Shown in pieces: positions 7,219 through 14,125 of a DNA stretch of 25,831 bases; within the stretch, counting starts at the first letter, position 1, and each line of letters starts with the position of its first letter. Both the position numbers and the translations under genes were made by a program. This DNA comes from Korarchaeum sp964519515 (GTDB lineage Archaea; Korarchaeota; Korarchaeia; Korarchaeales; Korarchaeaceae). The notes under the pieces are model-generated. The model did not search any database. It was not told the DNA's origin and saw nothing but the letters and a program-made list of their open reading frames with translations. Where the stretch lies: contig CAZFIJ010000059.1 of assembly GCA_964519515.1 (NCBI GenBank), positions 1-25,831 on the forward strand, written 5' to 3'.

Positions 7219-7827
7219 TTAACCCCTCGATGCGATGAGCCCGGCCCATCCCTTGACTTGGACGTAATCCTTGGCCCACCTCGGGATCTTCCCCCTAATC
7301 CTCATATCCTTTAGGAGGTTTCCGAGCTTATCTGGAGTAATCCCAAGTTGAGAGGCCGCTTCTAAGAAGTCGGAAGATTTAGCTATAGCTCTCAACACCT
7401 CAATATCTCTCTCATCTAATTCGGGTGGATATAAGATAGATGGCAAGACTTCCATCAATGCGGATCTGAGTTCCTCCCTCAAGATACTCCTCAACTCCTC
7501 GGGATCCGATATCATGAGGTCATCGAGGACGATGACCTCTATCCCGAGCTCCTTAGCTAGAGCTTCAGCAGCAGCATCGGAGAAGCCTCTACAAACTATC
7601 AGGGGTTTTGAATTCAGGAGGAGGGCATTGACATAAGCTTGTCTCACTCCACCTATATCCAGCTTTCCGTTCTTCACCTCGACAGCGTAAAGATAGTTTT
7701 CCTTCTCAGCTAGTAAGTCGACATCACTGACTTCATATCCCCCTACTTTCACTGGAACTAACTCAGCTCTTATCTCGAATCCCCTAGATCTCAAGATGGA
7801 TTTAGCAGCGGATAGTGAGCTCCTCAT
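7219..7827 (-). CDS. RecB-like (PD-(D/E)xK) nuclease-fold protein with C-terminal HTH
   Basis: A 202-residue protein with two parts. Residues 1-95 look like the restriction-endonuclease fold: D37 in SDVDLLA, then E50-V-K52 in YAVEVKNGK, with E22 as a possible further acidic residue, and a following helix GGVRQAYVNALLL. This is the D...ExK active-site pattern. Residues about 138-190 form a predicted winged-helix/HTH (RDIEVLRAIAKS, then EAASQLGITPDKLGNLLKDM), suggesting DNA binding. No signal peptide is present, so it should be cytoplasmic. It starts 1 nt after the stop of the KaiC-like ATPase gene, so the two are very likely co-expressed and may act together. DNA repair, restriction or genome maintenance are possible roles; none is shown by the sequence. 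Confidence 0.7.
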   Translation of the reverse strand: MRSSLSAAKSILRSRGFEIRAELVPVKVGGYEVSDVDLLAEKENYLYAVEVKNGKLDIGGVRQAYVNALLLNSKPLIVCRGFSDAAAEALAKELGIEVIVLDDLMISDPEELRSILREELRSALMEVLPSILYPPELDERDIEVLRAIAKSSDFLEAASQLGITPDKLGNLLKDMRIRGKIPRWAKDYVQVKGWAGLIASRG

Positions 7828-7828
7828 C

Positions 7829-8569
7829 TCACTTCACCAAAACGACTCCTCTTCCACTTTCAACTTCGAAAGTAAACCATTCTGTCCTATGCTTGGACCC
7901 GCTCATCCTCCTGATCCTGATCTGCTTGATTAAAGCGTTATTCACGACCTCCGGATTGAACCTGAGGTCTACTACACCATCTGAGAAGACCTCGATCTGG
8001 AACCTGAAATCATCGTAGAAGCCGAAATGGAAGCTGTATATGATGGGGATCTTATAGTACCTGCAGAGAAGGGCTTTAGCTGTCTTCATGAGATCGAGGA
8101 GGACTGAAGCATCAGGAGCTATCGTGAGGAATTCCGTCATAGAATCTATTAAGACTACTCCTTTTCCCCTAATTTCCTTAGCCCTACTGAAGATCTCCTC
8201 CCATACGCTCTCAGGGTCCCTGGGATCCTCAGCTTCTATCACGCTCTTCTTGAGGTAGGGCTCCACCTCGATATCGAAGCCCCTCAACCTATAGGAGAAG
8301 CAGTCCAAGAACTTGAGCTTCCCCTCCTCTAAGTATCTCCTGATATCGAAACCCAGGGCATCGAAGCTGAGGATCCTGGAGAAAGGTAGATCCTCTAGTA
8401 AAACGAAGAGGACATTCTCCCCTCTTTGCAGGAATCTGAAAGCTAATTCATTCAATATGACGCTTTTTCCCGTTCCAGTCTCACCGAAGATGCCGATAAG
8501 ACTCCCTCTGATCGTACCATTGGGTAATAATGCATCCAGCGGCTCTACGCCGAGCTCGATCCTCTCCAA
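7829..8569 (-). CDS. KaiC/RadA-like RecA-superfamily ATPase
   Basis: A single-domain ATPase of 246 residues. Walker A is GETGTGKS (29-36), the acidic pair E59-D60 follows strand two (VLFVLLEDLP), and Walker B is GVVLIDS with D142. The opening IELGVEPLDALLPNGTIRGS is typical of archaeal KaiC-like/circadian-clock-type proteins, most of which have no known role in clocks. The length matches one KaiC domain and no second domain is present. The TTG start at 8569 is supported by GGTGA just upstream; no ATG fits the frame. The nuclease gene follows after 1 nt, suggesting an ATPase-nuclease pair. Confidence 0.75.
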   Translation of the reverse strand: MERIELGVEPLDALLPNGTIRGSLIGIFGETGTGKSVILNELAFRFLQRGENVLFVLLEDLPFSRILSFDALGFDIRRYLEEGKLKFLDCFSYRLRGFDIEVEPYLKKSVIEAEDPRDPESVWEEIFSRAKEIRGKGVVLIDSMTEFLTIAPDASVLLDLMKTAKALLCRYYKIPIIYSFHFGFYDDFRFQIEVFSDGVVDLRFNPEVVNNALIKQIRIRRMSGSKHRTEWFTFEVESGRGVVLVK

Positions 8570-8605
8570 GATGTCACCTACTCACTAGAATATCACGATT
8601 ATTAA

Positions 8606-9250
8606 TCACTTCCTCACTACTGCTACGTGATTCTCAGCGAAGAACCTCGATCTGAAGCTCCTCTTATGGTACTCGATCTCCGAGAATCCCGCTTTCCTGA
8701 GGAGGGAGAGTAACTCGGATCTAGTGAATAAGTGGTAATATCGCATGAAGACCCTCCCTCCCTTCCTCCAGGGCACGTAGACATCTCGGAACTCCCCTCC
8801 CTTGATAAAGTTTAGGAACATCTCAGGGAATTTTTTGAAGAATCTTGGTTGAAAAAGAGCCCAAACAGATATTATCGCCTTTCCACCGTCCTTTAAAACT
8901 CTCCTGACTTCCATGAGAGATCTCAAGCGGAGGTCGTCCTCTAGATGATGCAGTGTAGCTATATAAAGCACTGTGGAGAATGATCCCTCTCTGAACGGTA
9001 GGAAAGCTGCATCACATTGGACCCTCTCCCCTGAGAAAACCCTAGAGGCCACATTAAGCATTCCCAAAGATATATCGGCACAGATTACCTCGAAACCTCT
9101 CTTCATCAGATAGGAAGCATTTCTACCGCTCCCACATCCTAGATCGAGGACTGGCCCCGAGTCAACGAGTTCAACTTCGGGCCATGGTCTTGACCTGAGG
9201 TGGAAGTAGCTATCCGCGATTTCGTCATAGATCCTCGCTATTTCACTCAT
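8606..9250 (-). CDS. Trm9/ALKBH8-like SAM-dependent methyltransferase
   Basis: A 214-residue class I methyltransferase. The SAM-binding motif is VLDLGCGSG (34-42), with D59 at the end of strand two and CDAAFLPF as motif III. Several segments match the Trm9/ALKBH8 family that methylates wobble-uridine side chains in tRNA: the N-terminal YDEIADSYFHLRSRPWPEV, ATLHHLEDDLRLRSL, ISVWALFQ, DVYVPW and RYYHLFTRSELLSLLRKAGF. A tRNA wobble-uridine substrate is therefore a reasonable inference, although a general small-molecule methyltransferase cannot be excluded. It lies 36 bp upstream of the KaiC-like gene on the same strand. I saw no convincing TATA box in the 78 bp before its start. Confidence 0.7.
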   Translation of the reverse strand: MSEIARIYDEIADSYFHLRSRPWPEVELVDSGPVLDLGCGSGRNASYLMKRGFEVICADISLGMLNVASRVFSGERVQCDAAFLPFREGSFSTVLYIATLHHLEDDLRLRSLMEVRRVLKDGGKAIISVWALFQPRFFKKFPEMFLNFIKGGEFRDVYVPWRKGGRVFMRYYHLFTRSELLSLLRKAGFSEIEYHKRSFRSRFFAENHVAVVRK

Positions 9251-9328
9251 TCTACCACACGCCTGATCGAATCGACGATGGGGTCATCCTAAGGGACGCT
9301 CAAGGCCCTAAATTCAAAAAGGGAGGAT

Positions 9329-10486
9329 TCAGGTAGATGGGGGTATCATTCTGGACTCCGTCACCCTCTCGATGATCCTGATGCCCCTCCAGGAGAGCCA
9401 CTCTGCCATCAGAGCGAAGAGATTTTCATCCATCCCGATCACTTCAGGTGGAAGGACACCAGGGCCTGGGATAGAGCCCTCAGCGATCAACTTGACTACA
9501 CCTGTAGCAGAGAAGGCGGTCGTCCTGGCAAGCGCTGTTAAGCCCGTAGCCTCATCGTACTTATCGATCATCCTGTACTCTATCTCAATATTGCTGGGAC
9601 TCCTCTTCCCCTTCGCTTGCACTATCAAAATGACTAAATCCCTGGAATCCCCCTTGAGCTTCTCTTTGAATAGTCTAGCAGTCACTTGAGCTGGGGATAT
9701 GTTCTCACTACTCGATATCGGCTCCTTACTGAAGTAACCCAATGTCCTCAGGAGCTCTATCTTCTCCGCGTGTCCTGGCCATCTGAGCGTCTTCTCCGCC
9801 ATGAACTCAACTCCCTTCAACGTCTTAAGCATCGTCCTCAATCCATCCGTCAAGAAAGCTTCTAATTCTCCTACTTCCGGTATGTATATCCTCTCGAGAT
9901 CGCTTAAAGCGGGCTTCTTCATGAGGGACCCGTCCTCAATCAATCTAGCATCTCTAACGTATTCCTCTATGAGATCCTCAGGGCTCCAAGTCACTAAATA
10001 GCCTAAGGGAGGGATTGGCCTCTCAGGGATACCTCCAACATATATCTTGAGTTCCTTCACTTCCTCAAGTTGAGCGTAAGCCCTTCCCGCCATCATATTG
10101 CTGAGCCCAGGAGCGACTCCAGCGTCAGGTACTATCGTCACGCCCGCCTCACCGGCTTGGACGTGGTAGTACGTAGGATCGTCCTCAGAGTAAGAGACAT
10201 CAACTAAATCGGTTTTGGCCTTTATAGAAGCTACCCAGGAGAGCTTCCCGAACCTCCCCGGGAGGGAGTTAACAGCTATATCTACATCCTTCATTATCCT
10301 GTAAAAATCATCGACATCCCTCAGCTCCACTTTCTTAAACTCCGCCTTACTCGCTATCTTAGATGCTGCCTCTAGGTTCGAGGGATTAGCGTCTACGATC
10401 AGCAGATTTGATCCCGTCACCCTCTCATATAGGTCGTAAATTATTGCCCTTCCAACGGACCCAGCGCCTAAAACCGCTACCCTAAT
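9329..10486 (-). CDS. Lysine 6-dehydrogenase-like (saccharopine dehydrogenase family), AUU start
   Basis: A 386-residue NAD(P) enzyme. The N-terminal Rossmann motif VLGAGSVGR (residues 5-13) lies upstream of the first GTG at 10420. No ATG, GTG or TTG is in frame before it, so I start at ATT 10486. GGGGTG lies 7 nt before that ATT, and a TATA box sits at 10523-10530. The central segments VPDAGVAPGLSNMMAG, YVGGIPERP, PLGYLVTWSPEDLIEEY and RLIEDG recall L-lysine 6-dehydrogenase, which oxidises lysine's epsilon-amino group; related enzymes act on saccharopine. Starting at 10420 would delete the nucleotide-binding loop, so it is unlikely. A sequencing error is the other explanation for the absent start codon. 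Role: probably lysine breakdown or interconversion. Confidence 0.75.
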   Translation of the reverse strand: MRVAVLGAGSVGRAIIYDLYERVTGSNLLIVDANPSNLEAASKIASKAEFKKVELRDVDDFYRIMKDVDIAVNSLPGRFGKLSWVASIKAKTDLVDVSYSEDDPTYYHVQAGEAGVTIVPDAGVAPGLSNMMAGRAYAQLEEVKELKIYVGGIPERPIPPLGYLVTWSPEDLIEEYVRDARLIEDGSLMKKPALSDLERIYIPEVGELEAFLTDGLRTMLKTLKGVEFMAEKTLRWPGHAEKIELLRTLGYFSKEPISSSENISPAQVTARLFKEKLKGDSRDLVILIVQAKGKRSPSNIEIEYRMIDKYDEATGLTALARTTAFSATGVVKLIAEGSIPGPGVLPPEVIGMDENLFALMAEWLSWRGIRIIERVTESRMIPPST

Positions 10487-10522
10487 GGGAGAACACCCCT
10501 TCCCTATCTCATAAGGGGGATA

Positions 10523-10530
10523 CTTATAAG
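10523..10530 (-). promoter_or_regulatory. TATA box for the lysine 6-dehydrogenase-like gene
   Basis: CTTATAAG, a palindrome identical to the box before the gene at 102. It puts the transcription start near 10500, about 14 nt before the proposed AUU start, leaving just enough leader for the GGGGTG ribosome-binding motif at 10494-10499. Confidence 0.6.
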
Positions 10531-10569
10531 CTTTAGCTGTCCGATGGGTTAGCGAATTCCGTGAAAATG

Positions 10570-10980
10570 TTAAACCTCTTCCTCCATCCCTAAGTACTTG
10601 CGGACGAGCTGATAGTAGTTCTCAATACTCCCATACCTCTCTATGAAGCTCTCCATTATATCGTAACCGTAATTCCTCCTGAAGAGCTCCCTACCCTCTT
10701 CAGTCATATCCGCTGGGGTCCAGGGTGGATAATTGATCAACTCAACTTTAACTTCCTCCACTTCCGAAACCGCTTGCTTCACGCTTTCTTCAACTATCCG
10801 AAGCAAGGTCATAGAATAGGGGCAACCTGGGGCAGTCATGACCATCTTAATGCTAACTTTACCATCTTCCACTTTCATTTCCCTTATCAAGCCTAAATCC
10901 ACTATGTTTATTGGGATCTCGGGATCTGTTATGAATTTGAGTACGCCAATAACTTTAGCCTTGATCTCTTCGGAGCTCAT
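10570..10980 (-). CDS. MIP18/SufT-like (DUF59) iron-sulfur assembly protein
   Basis: A 136-residue member of the MIP18 family. DPEIPINIVDLGLI and MTAPGCPY (conserved Cys in the loop) are the hallmarks of the DUF59 domain, followed by the PPWTPADMTEEGR tail seen in PaaD/SufT-like proteins. About 40 further residues (RRNYGYDIMESFIERYGS onward) extend past the domain. Family members help load Fe-S clusters onto target proteins; the QueG-like protein and the aconitase-type enzyme here would be plausible clients, but that is inference. A TATA box at 11011-11020 puts transcription start close to the ATG, and GGTG lies about 8 nt upstream. Confidence 0.82.
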   Translation of the reverse strand: MSSEEIKAKVIGVLKFITDPEIPINIVDLGLIREMKVEDGKVSIKMVMTAPGCPYSMTLLRIVEESVKQAVSEVEEVKVELINYPPWTPADMTEEGRELFRRNYGYDIMESFIERYGSIENYYQLVRKYLGMEEEV

Positions 10981-11010
10981 AAATAAACACCGAGTTCAAG
11001 AGAGCTCCGG

Positions 11011-11020
11011 CCATATAAAG
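11011..11020 (-). promoter_or_regulatory. TATA box for the MIP18-like gene
   Basis: Minus-strand CTTTATATGG is centred about 35 nt before the ATG at 10980. The predicted transcription start near 10990 leaves a leader of about 10 nt containing GGTG. Confidence 0.55.
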
Positions 11021-11076
11021 CTATCGTTAAGTGAACCTCTGTCCTGAGTAATTCAAACGAAGTCGAAAATTGAACA

Positions 11077-11763
11077 TTAAGATGGGCGGGAATTCGAAGC
11101 TCTCTTCAACATATATAGAGCAGCGGAACCTAATGAGAACTCGATCAACGCTATGAGCGATCCCTCAGGGCCGAAGGGCCCCCCGGTGATTATAGGACTT
11201 CCCTTAAGTTCGGAGGAGAAGAGGCTACTTCCAATTATCCCACTGGTCGGGAACCCCCATAGATGCTCTAAGAATATGTTCCAACAGAAATGGAAGGCGA
11301 TAGCCGATGATAAGCCTAAATGTACTCTGAGGGAACATAGGAAGATGCCAGCTGAGAGTAGCCCTATGAAAGGCATGAGACCGAAACCAGGATTCTGAGA
11401 GTGTATGAGCGAGAATATGACCGATGAGAAGATGAATTGAGGCGTAGAATATCTCAGGATATGACCTCTGTAGACGGACTCCTCCCAAAGGGCTATGGAG
11501 AGGTGCCAGGGGATTATCTCTCCCAACTTGAGGTCAGCGCCCGAATATCTCACCTCAGATACGAGGAGGAAGGGGAGTGTCATCACGAAAGCTATCGCTG
11601 AAGACACTGGGATCGCCCTATAGCCTATCTTAGGATCCTCCCCTCTAATATAGAGGATTAAAAAGAGGGATGAGATGGAGATCAAAGCTCTTATATAAGA
11701 CGATGGGATTGAGAGCATGAAGATCGTCATCATTATTATGTAGATGTATGTAGTGACTCCCAC
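11077..11763 (-). CDS. CPBP (Abi/CAAX-type) intramembrane protease family protein
   Basis: A 228-residue polytopic membrane protein with about six hydrophobic segments. The three CPBP motifs are present: EExxxR as WEESVYRGHI, a histidine in IFSLIHSQNP, and HxxxN as HFCWNIF. The following LWGFPTSGIIGSSLF and TGGPFGPEG are typical of the family. Such proteins are glutamate-type intramembrane proteases (Rce1 relatives); archaeal substrates are unknown. The GTG start lies one base beyond the TlpA-like gene's stop, making this the last gene of a four-gene operon. A role in membrane-protein processing is inference. Confidence 0.82.
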   Translation of the reverse strand: MGVTTYIYIIMMTIFMLSIPSSYIRALISISSLFLILYIRGEDPKIGYRAIPVSSAIAFVMTLPFLLVSEVRYSGADLKLGEIIPWHLSIALWEESVYRGHILRYSTPQFIFSSVIFSLIHSQNPGFGLMPFIGLLSAGIFLCSLRVHLGLSSAIAFHFCWNIFLEHLWGFPTSGIIGSSLFSSELKGSPIITGGPFGPEGSLIALIEFSLGSAALYMLKRASNSRPS

Positions 11764-11764
11764 T

Positions 11765-12418
11765 TCACTTCTTCCTCTTTCTCCTCATCTTGTATCCCAG
11801 ATATACCATTATGGTGAGCGCCAAAGCTAGTATCACTATCAGTATCGTTTGATCTCCTCCTTCAGCTTTCTGAGTAGTTGATAGGGTAGCAGGAGAAGTA
11901 ACTGAAGTATAGTTGCCCTGAGGCCCTGCTTCAACTAATTTTATAACTGGCTCAAGCACCTTATCTGGTGATTCAGCTCCAACGAAAACACCAGCCACTG
12001 TCCAGTTCCTGTCGATCACTACAGTCGTGGGGACGCCAGCCACTCCGAAGCTATAAGCTGTATCCTCACCCTCTAAGACGAGCTTCCAATTGGATGGAGG
12101 ATCAACTGATTTGAAGAATTCTATAGCCCTCGATTCACCGCTACTTACCATCATGACGATCCCTAAGACATCGCTCAACTCCAAGCCATATTCCCTCCAT
12201 GCCTTAGAGAGAGCGGGAAGCTCCTCCCTGCAATGAGGGCACCATTCAGCGACGAAAATGAGTACTACTATCTTCCCTTGGAGAGATGCCTTTGAGACGG
12301 CTTTACCATCGTAAGTGACTGCCCTCATCACGGGAGCCTCGCTCCCCACTTTAGGAAGCGCTGAGGCAACTAAGGAGGGAATGAGAAGCATTATGATGAG
12401 TAGAGCCACATATCTCAA
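11765..12418 (-). CDS. Exported TlpA/ResA-like thioredoxin with C-terminal membrane anchor
   Basis: A 217-residue thiol-disulfide protein. An N-terminal signal sequence (about 3-20, ending SALP) is followed by a TlpA/ResA thioredoxin domain: the WCPHC active site, the DVLGIVMM strand, and the cis-proline loop GVPTTVVID. A Ser/Thr-rich linker and a C-terminal helix (about 190-208) ending in YKMRRKRKK would anchor it with the active site outside. The TTG start overlaps the phosphatase stop (TTGA, 4 nt), so translation is coupled. Its likely job is redox maintenance of surface or secreted cysteine proteins. The cysteine-rich surface protein at 102-1679 is a conceivable client, though nothing ties them directly. 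Confidence 0.85.
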   Translation of the reverse strand: MRYVALLIIMLLIPSLVASALPKVGSEAPVMRAVTYDGKAVSKASLQGKIVVLIFVAEWCPHCREELPALSKAWREYGLELSDVLGIVMMVSSGESRAIEFFKSVDPPSNWKLVLEGEDTAYSFGVAGVPTTVVIDRNWTVAGVFVGAESPDKVLEPVIKLVEAGPQGNYTSVTSPATLSTTQKAEGGDQTILIVILALALTIMVYLGYKMRRKRKK

Positions 12419-13314
12419 ATCCTGATCACCTCCATCCTCTTCCCATCATACATAGCGGCTGTCGGTGGGATGCCGTAGTACCTACATGAGAAGATAGATA
12501 TTAACCTATGTTTCATCCCCTCTACCCCTGTGTCTCCCTCGAAGAGGAGCATGTAGCCATCGGGATAGGCCTCATGCGACCTAACTATAGCTTTAAGTTT
12601 ATTAACTCTCAAGAATTCCCCAATTGCAACTCTACCGTAATATTTCACGCCCCCTCCCCTGCTGTAATTCTCCCCGAACCTCTCGACAGATTCGGAAGGA
12701 TCGTTCCAGAGGATCTGGAACGCTATCTTATTGCTAGGTATGAGATCCTTCTTGGGCAACGCTACTATCTGCTTGATAGATTTGAGACCCTCAGCTATAC
12801 CTCCATGTAACGCTAGTATCCCATCGACGAGTGCAGCGTAAGGTAAGTTTGAGAAGACCTCGTTGTATCTCATGTAAACGTACTGCCATTCCGACCCGTA
12901 TACATGATATAGGACCTCCATGAACCCATAATTCATGTTAACTACGGGAGATTCATGATTGCCCCTCAAGAGGAATAAATTCCCGCTTATGTAATTAGCA
13001 AGTAGGTAATTTATGTTCTCTATCTGCTTCGCTCCTCTATCTACGTAATCCCCCAAGAACACCAAATTATAACCTTCCTTGAGGAATCTGAGGGCTGAGA
13101 TCGAAGTATCTAGATCCCCATGAGTATCTCCGATGAAGACTGTCTTCCCCTTCAACTTTATCAATTGCGGTTCCCTAGAGAGCTTAAGCTCAGCGGAATC
13201 CAATAGAGACATGACTTCCTCATAACTCAGGATCTCCCCTCTCATCGCTTTCTCGAGGACATTACGTATCTCAACTCTCTCTTCCTTCCTCCTCAACCTC
13301 TTGAGAAATTTCAT
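12415..13314 (-). CDS. PPP-family (PP1/PP2A-type) Ser/Thr protein phosphatase
   Basis: A 299-residue metallophosphatase of the archaeal PPP group. The two-metal site is complete: GDTHGD (62-67), GDYVDRG (88-94) and GNHE (118-121). ALHGGI supplies a further metal-binding histidine, and RSHEAYPDG matches the later arginine-histidine motif. About 60 basic N-terminal residues precede the domain (KFLKRLRRKEER first). No signal peptide is present. The ATG is preceded by GGTGG and lies 14 nt after the AlaX stop. The 3' end overlaps the TlpA-like gene by 4 nt. The presence of PPP phosphatase predicts Ser/Thr kinases elsewhere in the genome; none is in this window. Confidence 0.9.
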   Translation of the reverse strand: MKFLKRLRRKEERVEIRNVLEKAMRGEILSYEEVMSLLDSAELKLSREPQLIKLKGKTVFIGDTHGDLDTSISALRFLKEGYNLVFLGDYVDRGAKQIENINYLLANYISGNLFLLRGNHESPVVNMNYGFMEVLYHVYGSEWQYVYMRYNEVFSNLPYAALVDGILALHGGIAEGLKSIKQIVALPKKDLIPSNKIAFQILWNDPSESVERFGENYSRGGGVKYYGRVAIGEFLRVNKLKAIVRSHEAYPDGYMLLFEGDTGVEGMKHRLISIFSCRYYGIPPTAAMYDGKRMEVIRI

Positions 13315-13328
13315 TCATACCACCGGTC

Positions 13329-14051
13329 TCATGGGGATAGAGTGAAGTGGATCCTCCTGTTGTTCTTCCCCTTGTTTTCTATCCCCAAGAATACTATCTC
13401 TCCTATCTCCCTCGTGTTCCTCACGTGGGGACCACCATCTGCCTGAATATCTATTCCCTCTATCTCGACTATCCTGAGCTTATCGACGTCAGGCGGCAGG
13501 GCCTTAGCTAGCTTCACTATCCCAGGTATCTTCATCGCCTCCTCCCTACTTAAGTAGTAGATCTTCACCTCCCTGCCTTCAGAGAGGAGCCTATTGGTCT
13601 CAGCTATTACCTCCTCAACTAACTCCCTATCCGGCCTCTCTAAGTTCACATCTACTCTACTCCTATCGTAACTAACATTATTCCCCGTGACTAATACTCC
13701 GTGCTTCGAATTCAGCAGAGCTATTAATGCGTGAAGAGCTGTGTGCATCCTCATTATCCTGTACCTCTTATCCCAATCCAAGATGCCCCTCACTACATCA
13801 CCAACTATCAGCCCAGGTCTCCCAACGATATGCCACACTCTCCCGCTTTCCTTCCTCACTTCAATGACTTCGAATTCCTCCTCCCCTCTCAGGAGCTTTC
13901 CACTATCGCTCGGGAGACCACCGCCCAGAGGATAGAACGCTGTCCTATCGAGAGAGACCTTATCACCCTCTACAGCTCTCACAATTGCTTCAAACTCCTT
14001 CAGATAACAATCGTCCATGTAGAGGAGCTCAGTCTCCAAACGCACACCCAT
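13329..14051 (-). CDS. alaX: AlaX-type alanyl-tRNA editing protein
   Basis: A 240-residue stand-alone relative of the alanyl-tRNA synthetase editing domain, which removes serine or glycine wrongly attached to tRNA-Ala. YPLGGGLPSDSG matches the N-terminal domain of medium-length AlaX. MHTALHAL gives zinc ligands H103 and H107, and IDIQADGGPHVRNTREIG gives H209. The normal CGGTH is DGGPH here, so Asp205 replaces the zinc-binding cysteine. I start at ATG 14051: GGTGATGGAG lies just upstream and an AT-rich TATA candidate is 25 nt away, whereas the ATG at 14069 would lie upstream of the transcription start. First gene of the operon with phosphatase, TlpA-like and CPBP genes. Confidence 0.82.
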   Translation of the reverse strand: MGVRLETELLYMDDCYLKEFEAIVRAVEGDKVSLDRTAFYPLGGGLPSDSGKLLRGEEEFEVIEVRKESGRVWHIVGRPGLIVGDVVRGILDWDKRYRIMRMHTALHALIALLNSKHGVLVTGNNVSYDRSRVDVNLERPDRELVEEVIAETNRLLSEGREVKIYYLSREEAMKIPGIVKLAKALPPDVDKLRIVEIEGIDIQADGGPHVRNTREIGEIVFLGIENKGKNNRRIHFTLSP

Positions 14052-14069
14052 GAGCTCTCCATCACCCAT

Positions 14070-14103
14070 ATTTTAATTTTCCTCACTGAAGTGAAGTTTA
14101 TTA
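14070..14103. promoter_or_regulatory. Divergent promoter pair between alaX and the CARDB gene
   Basis: The intergenic region contains two A/T elements. Minus-strand AAAATTAAAAT (14070-14080) is about 25 nt before the alaX start at 14051. Plus-strand GTTTATTA (14096-14103) is about 26 nt before the ATG at 14126. GAGGAGGGG at 14106-14114 resembles a ribosome-binding site, but it would lie upstream of a start placed by the TATA box. Confidence 0.5.
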
Positions 14104-14125
14104 AAGAGGAGGGGAAGAGAGCGGG

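Noticed and set aside
9329..10420. Lysine 6-dehydrogenase-like gene starting at the GTG at 10420.
   Set aside because: It would remove the GxGxxG loop that is encoded in frame just upstream.
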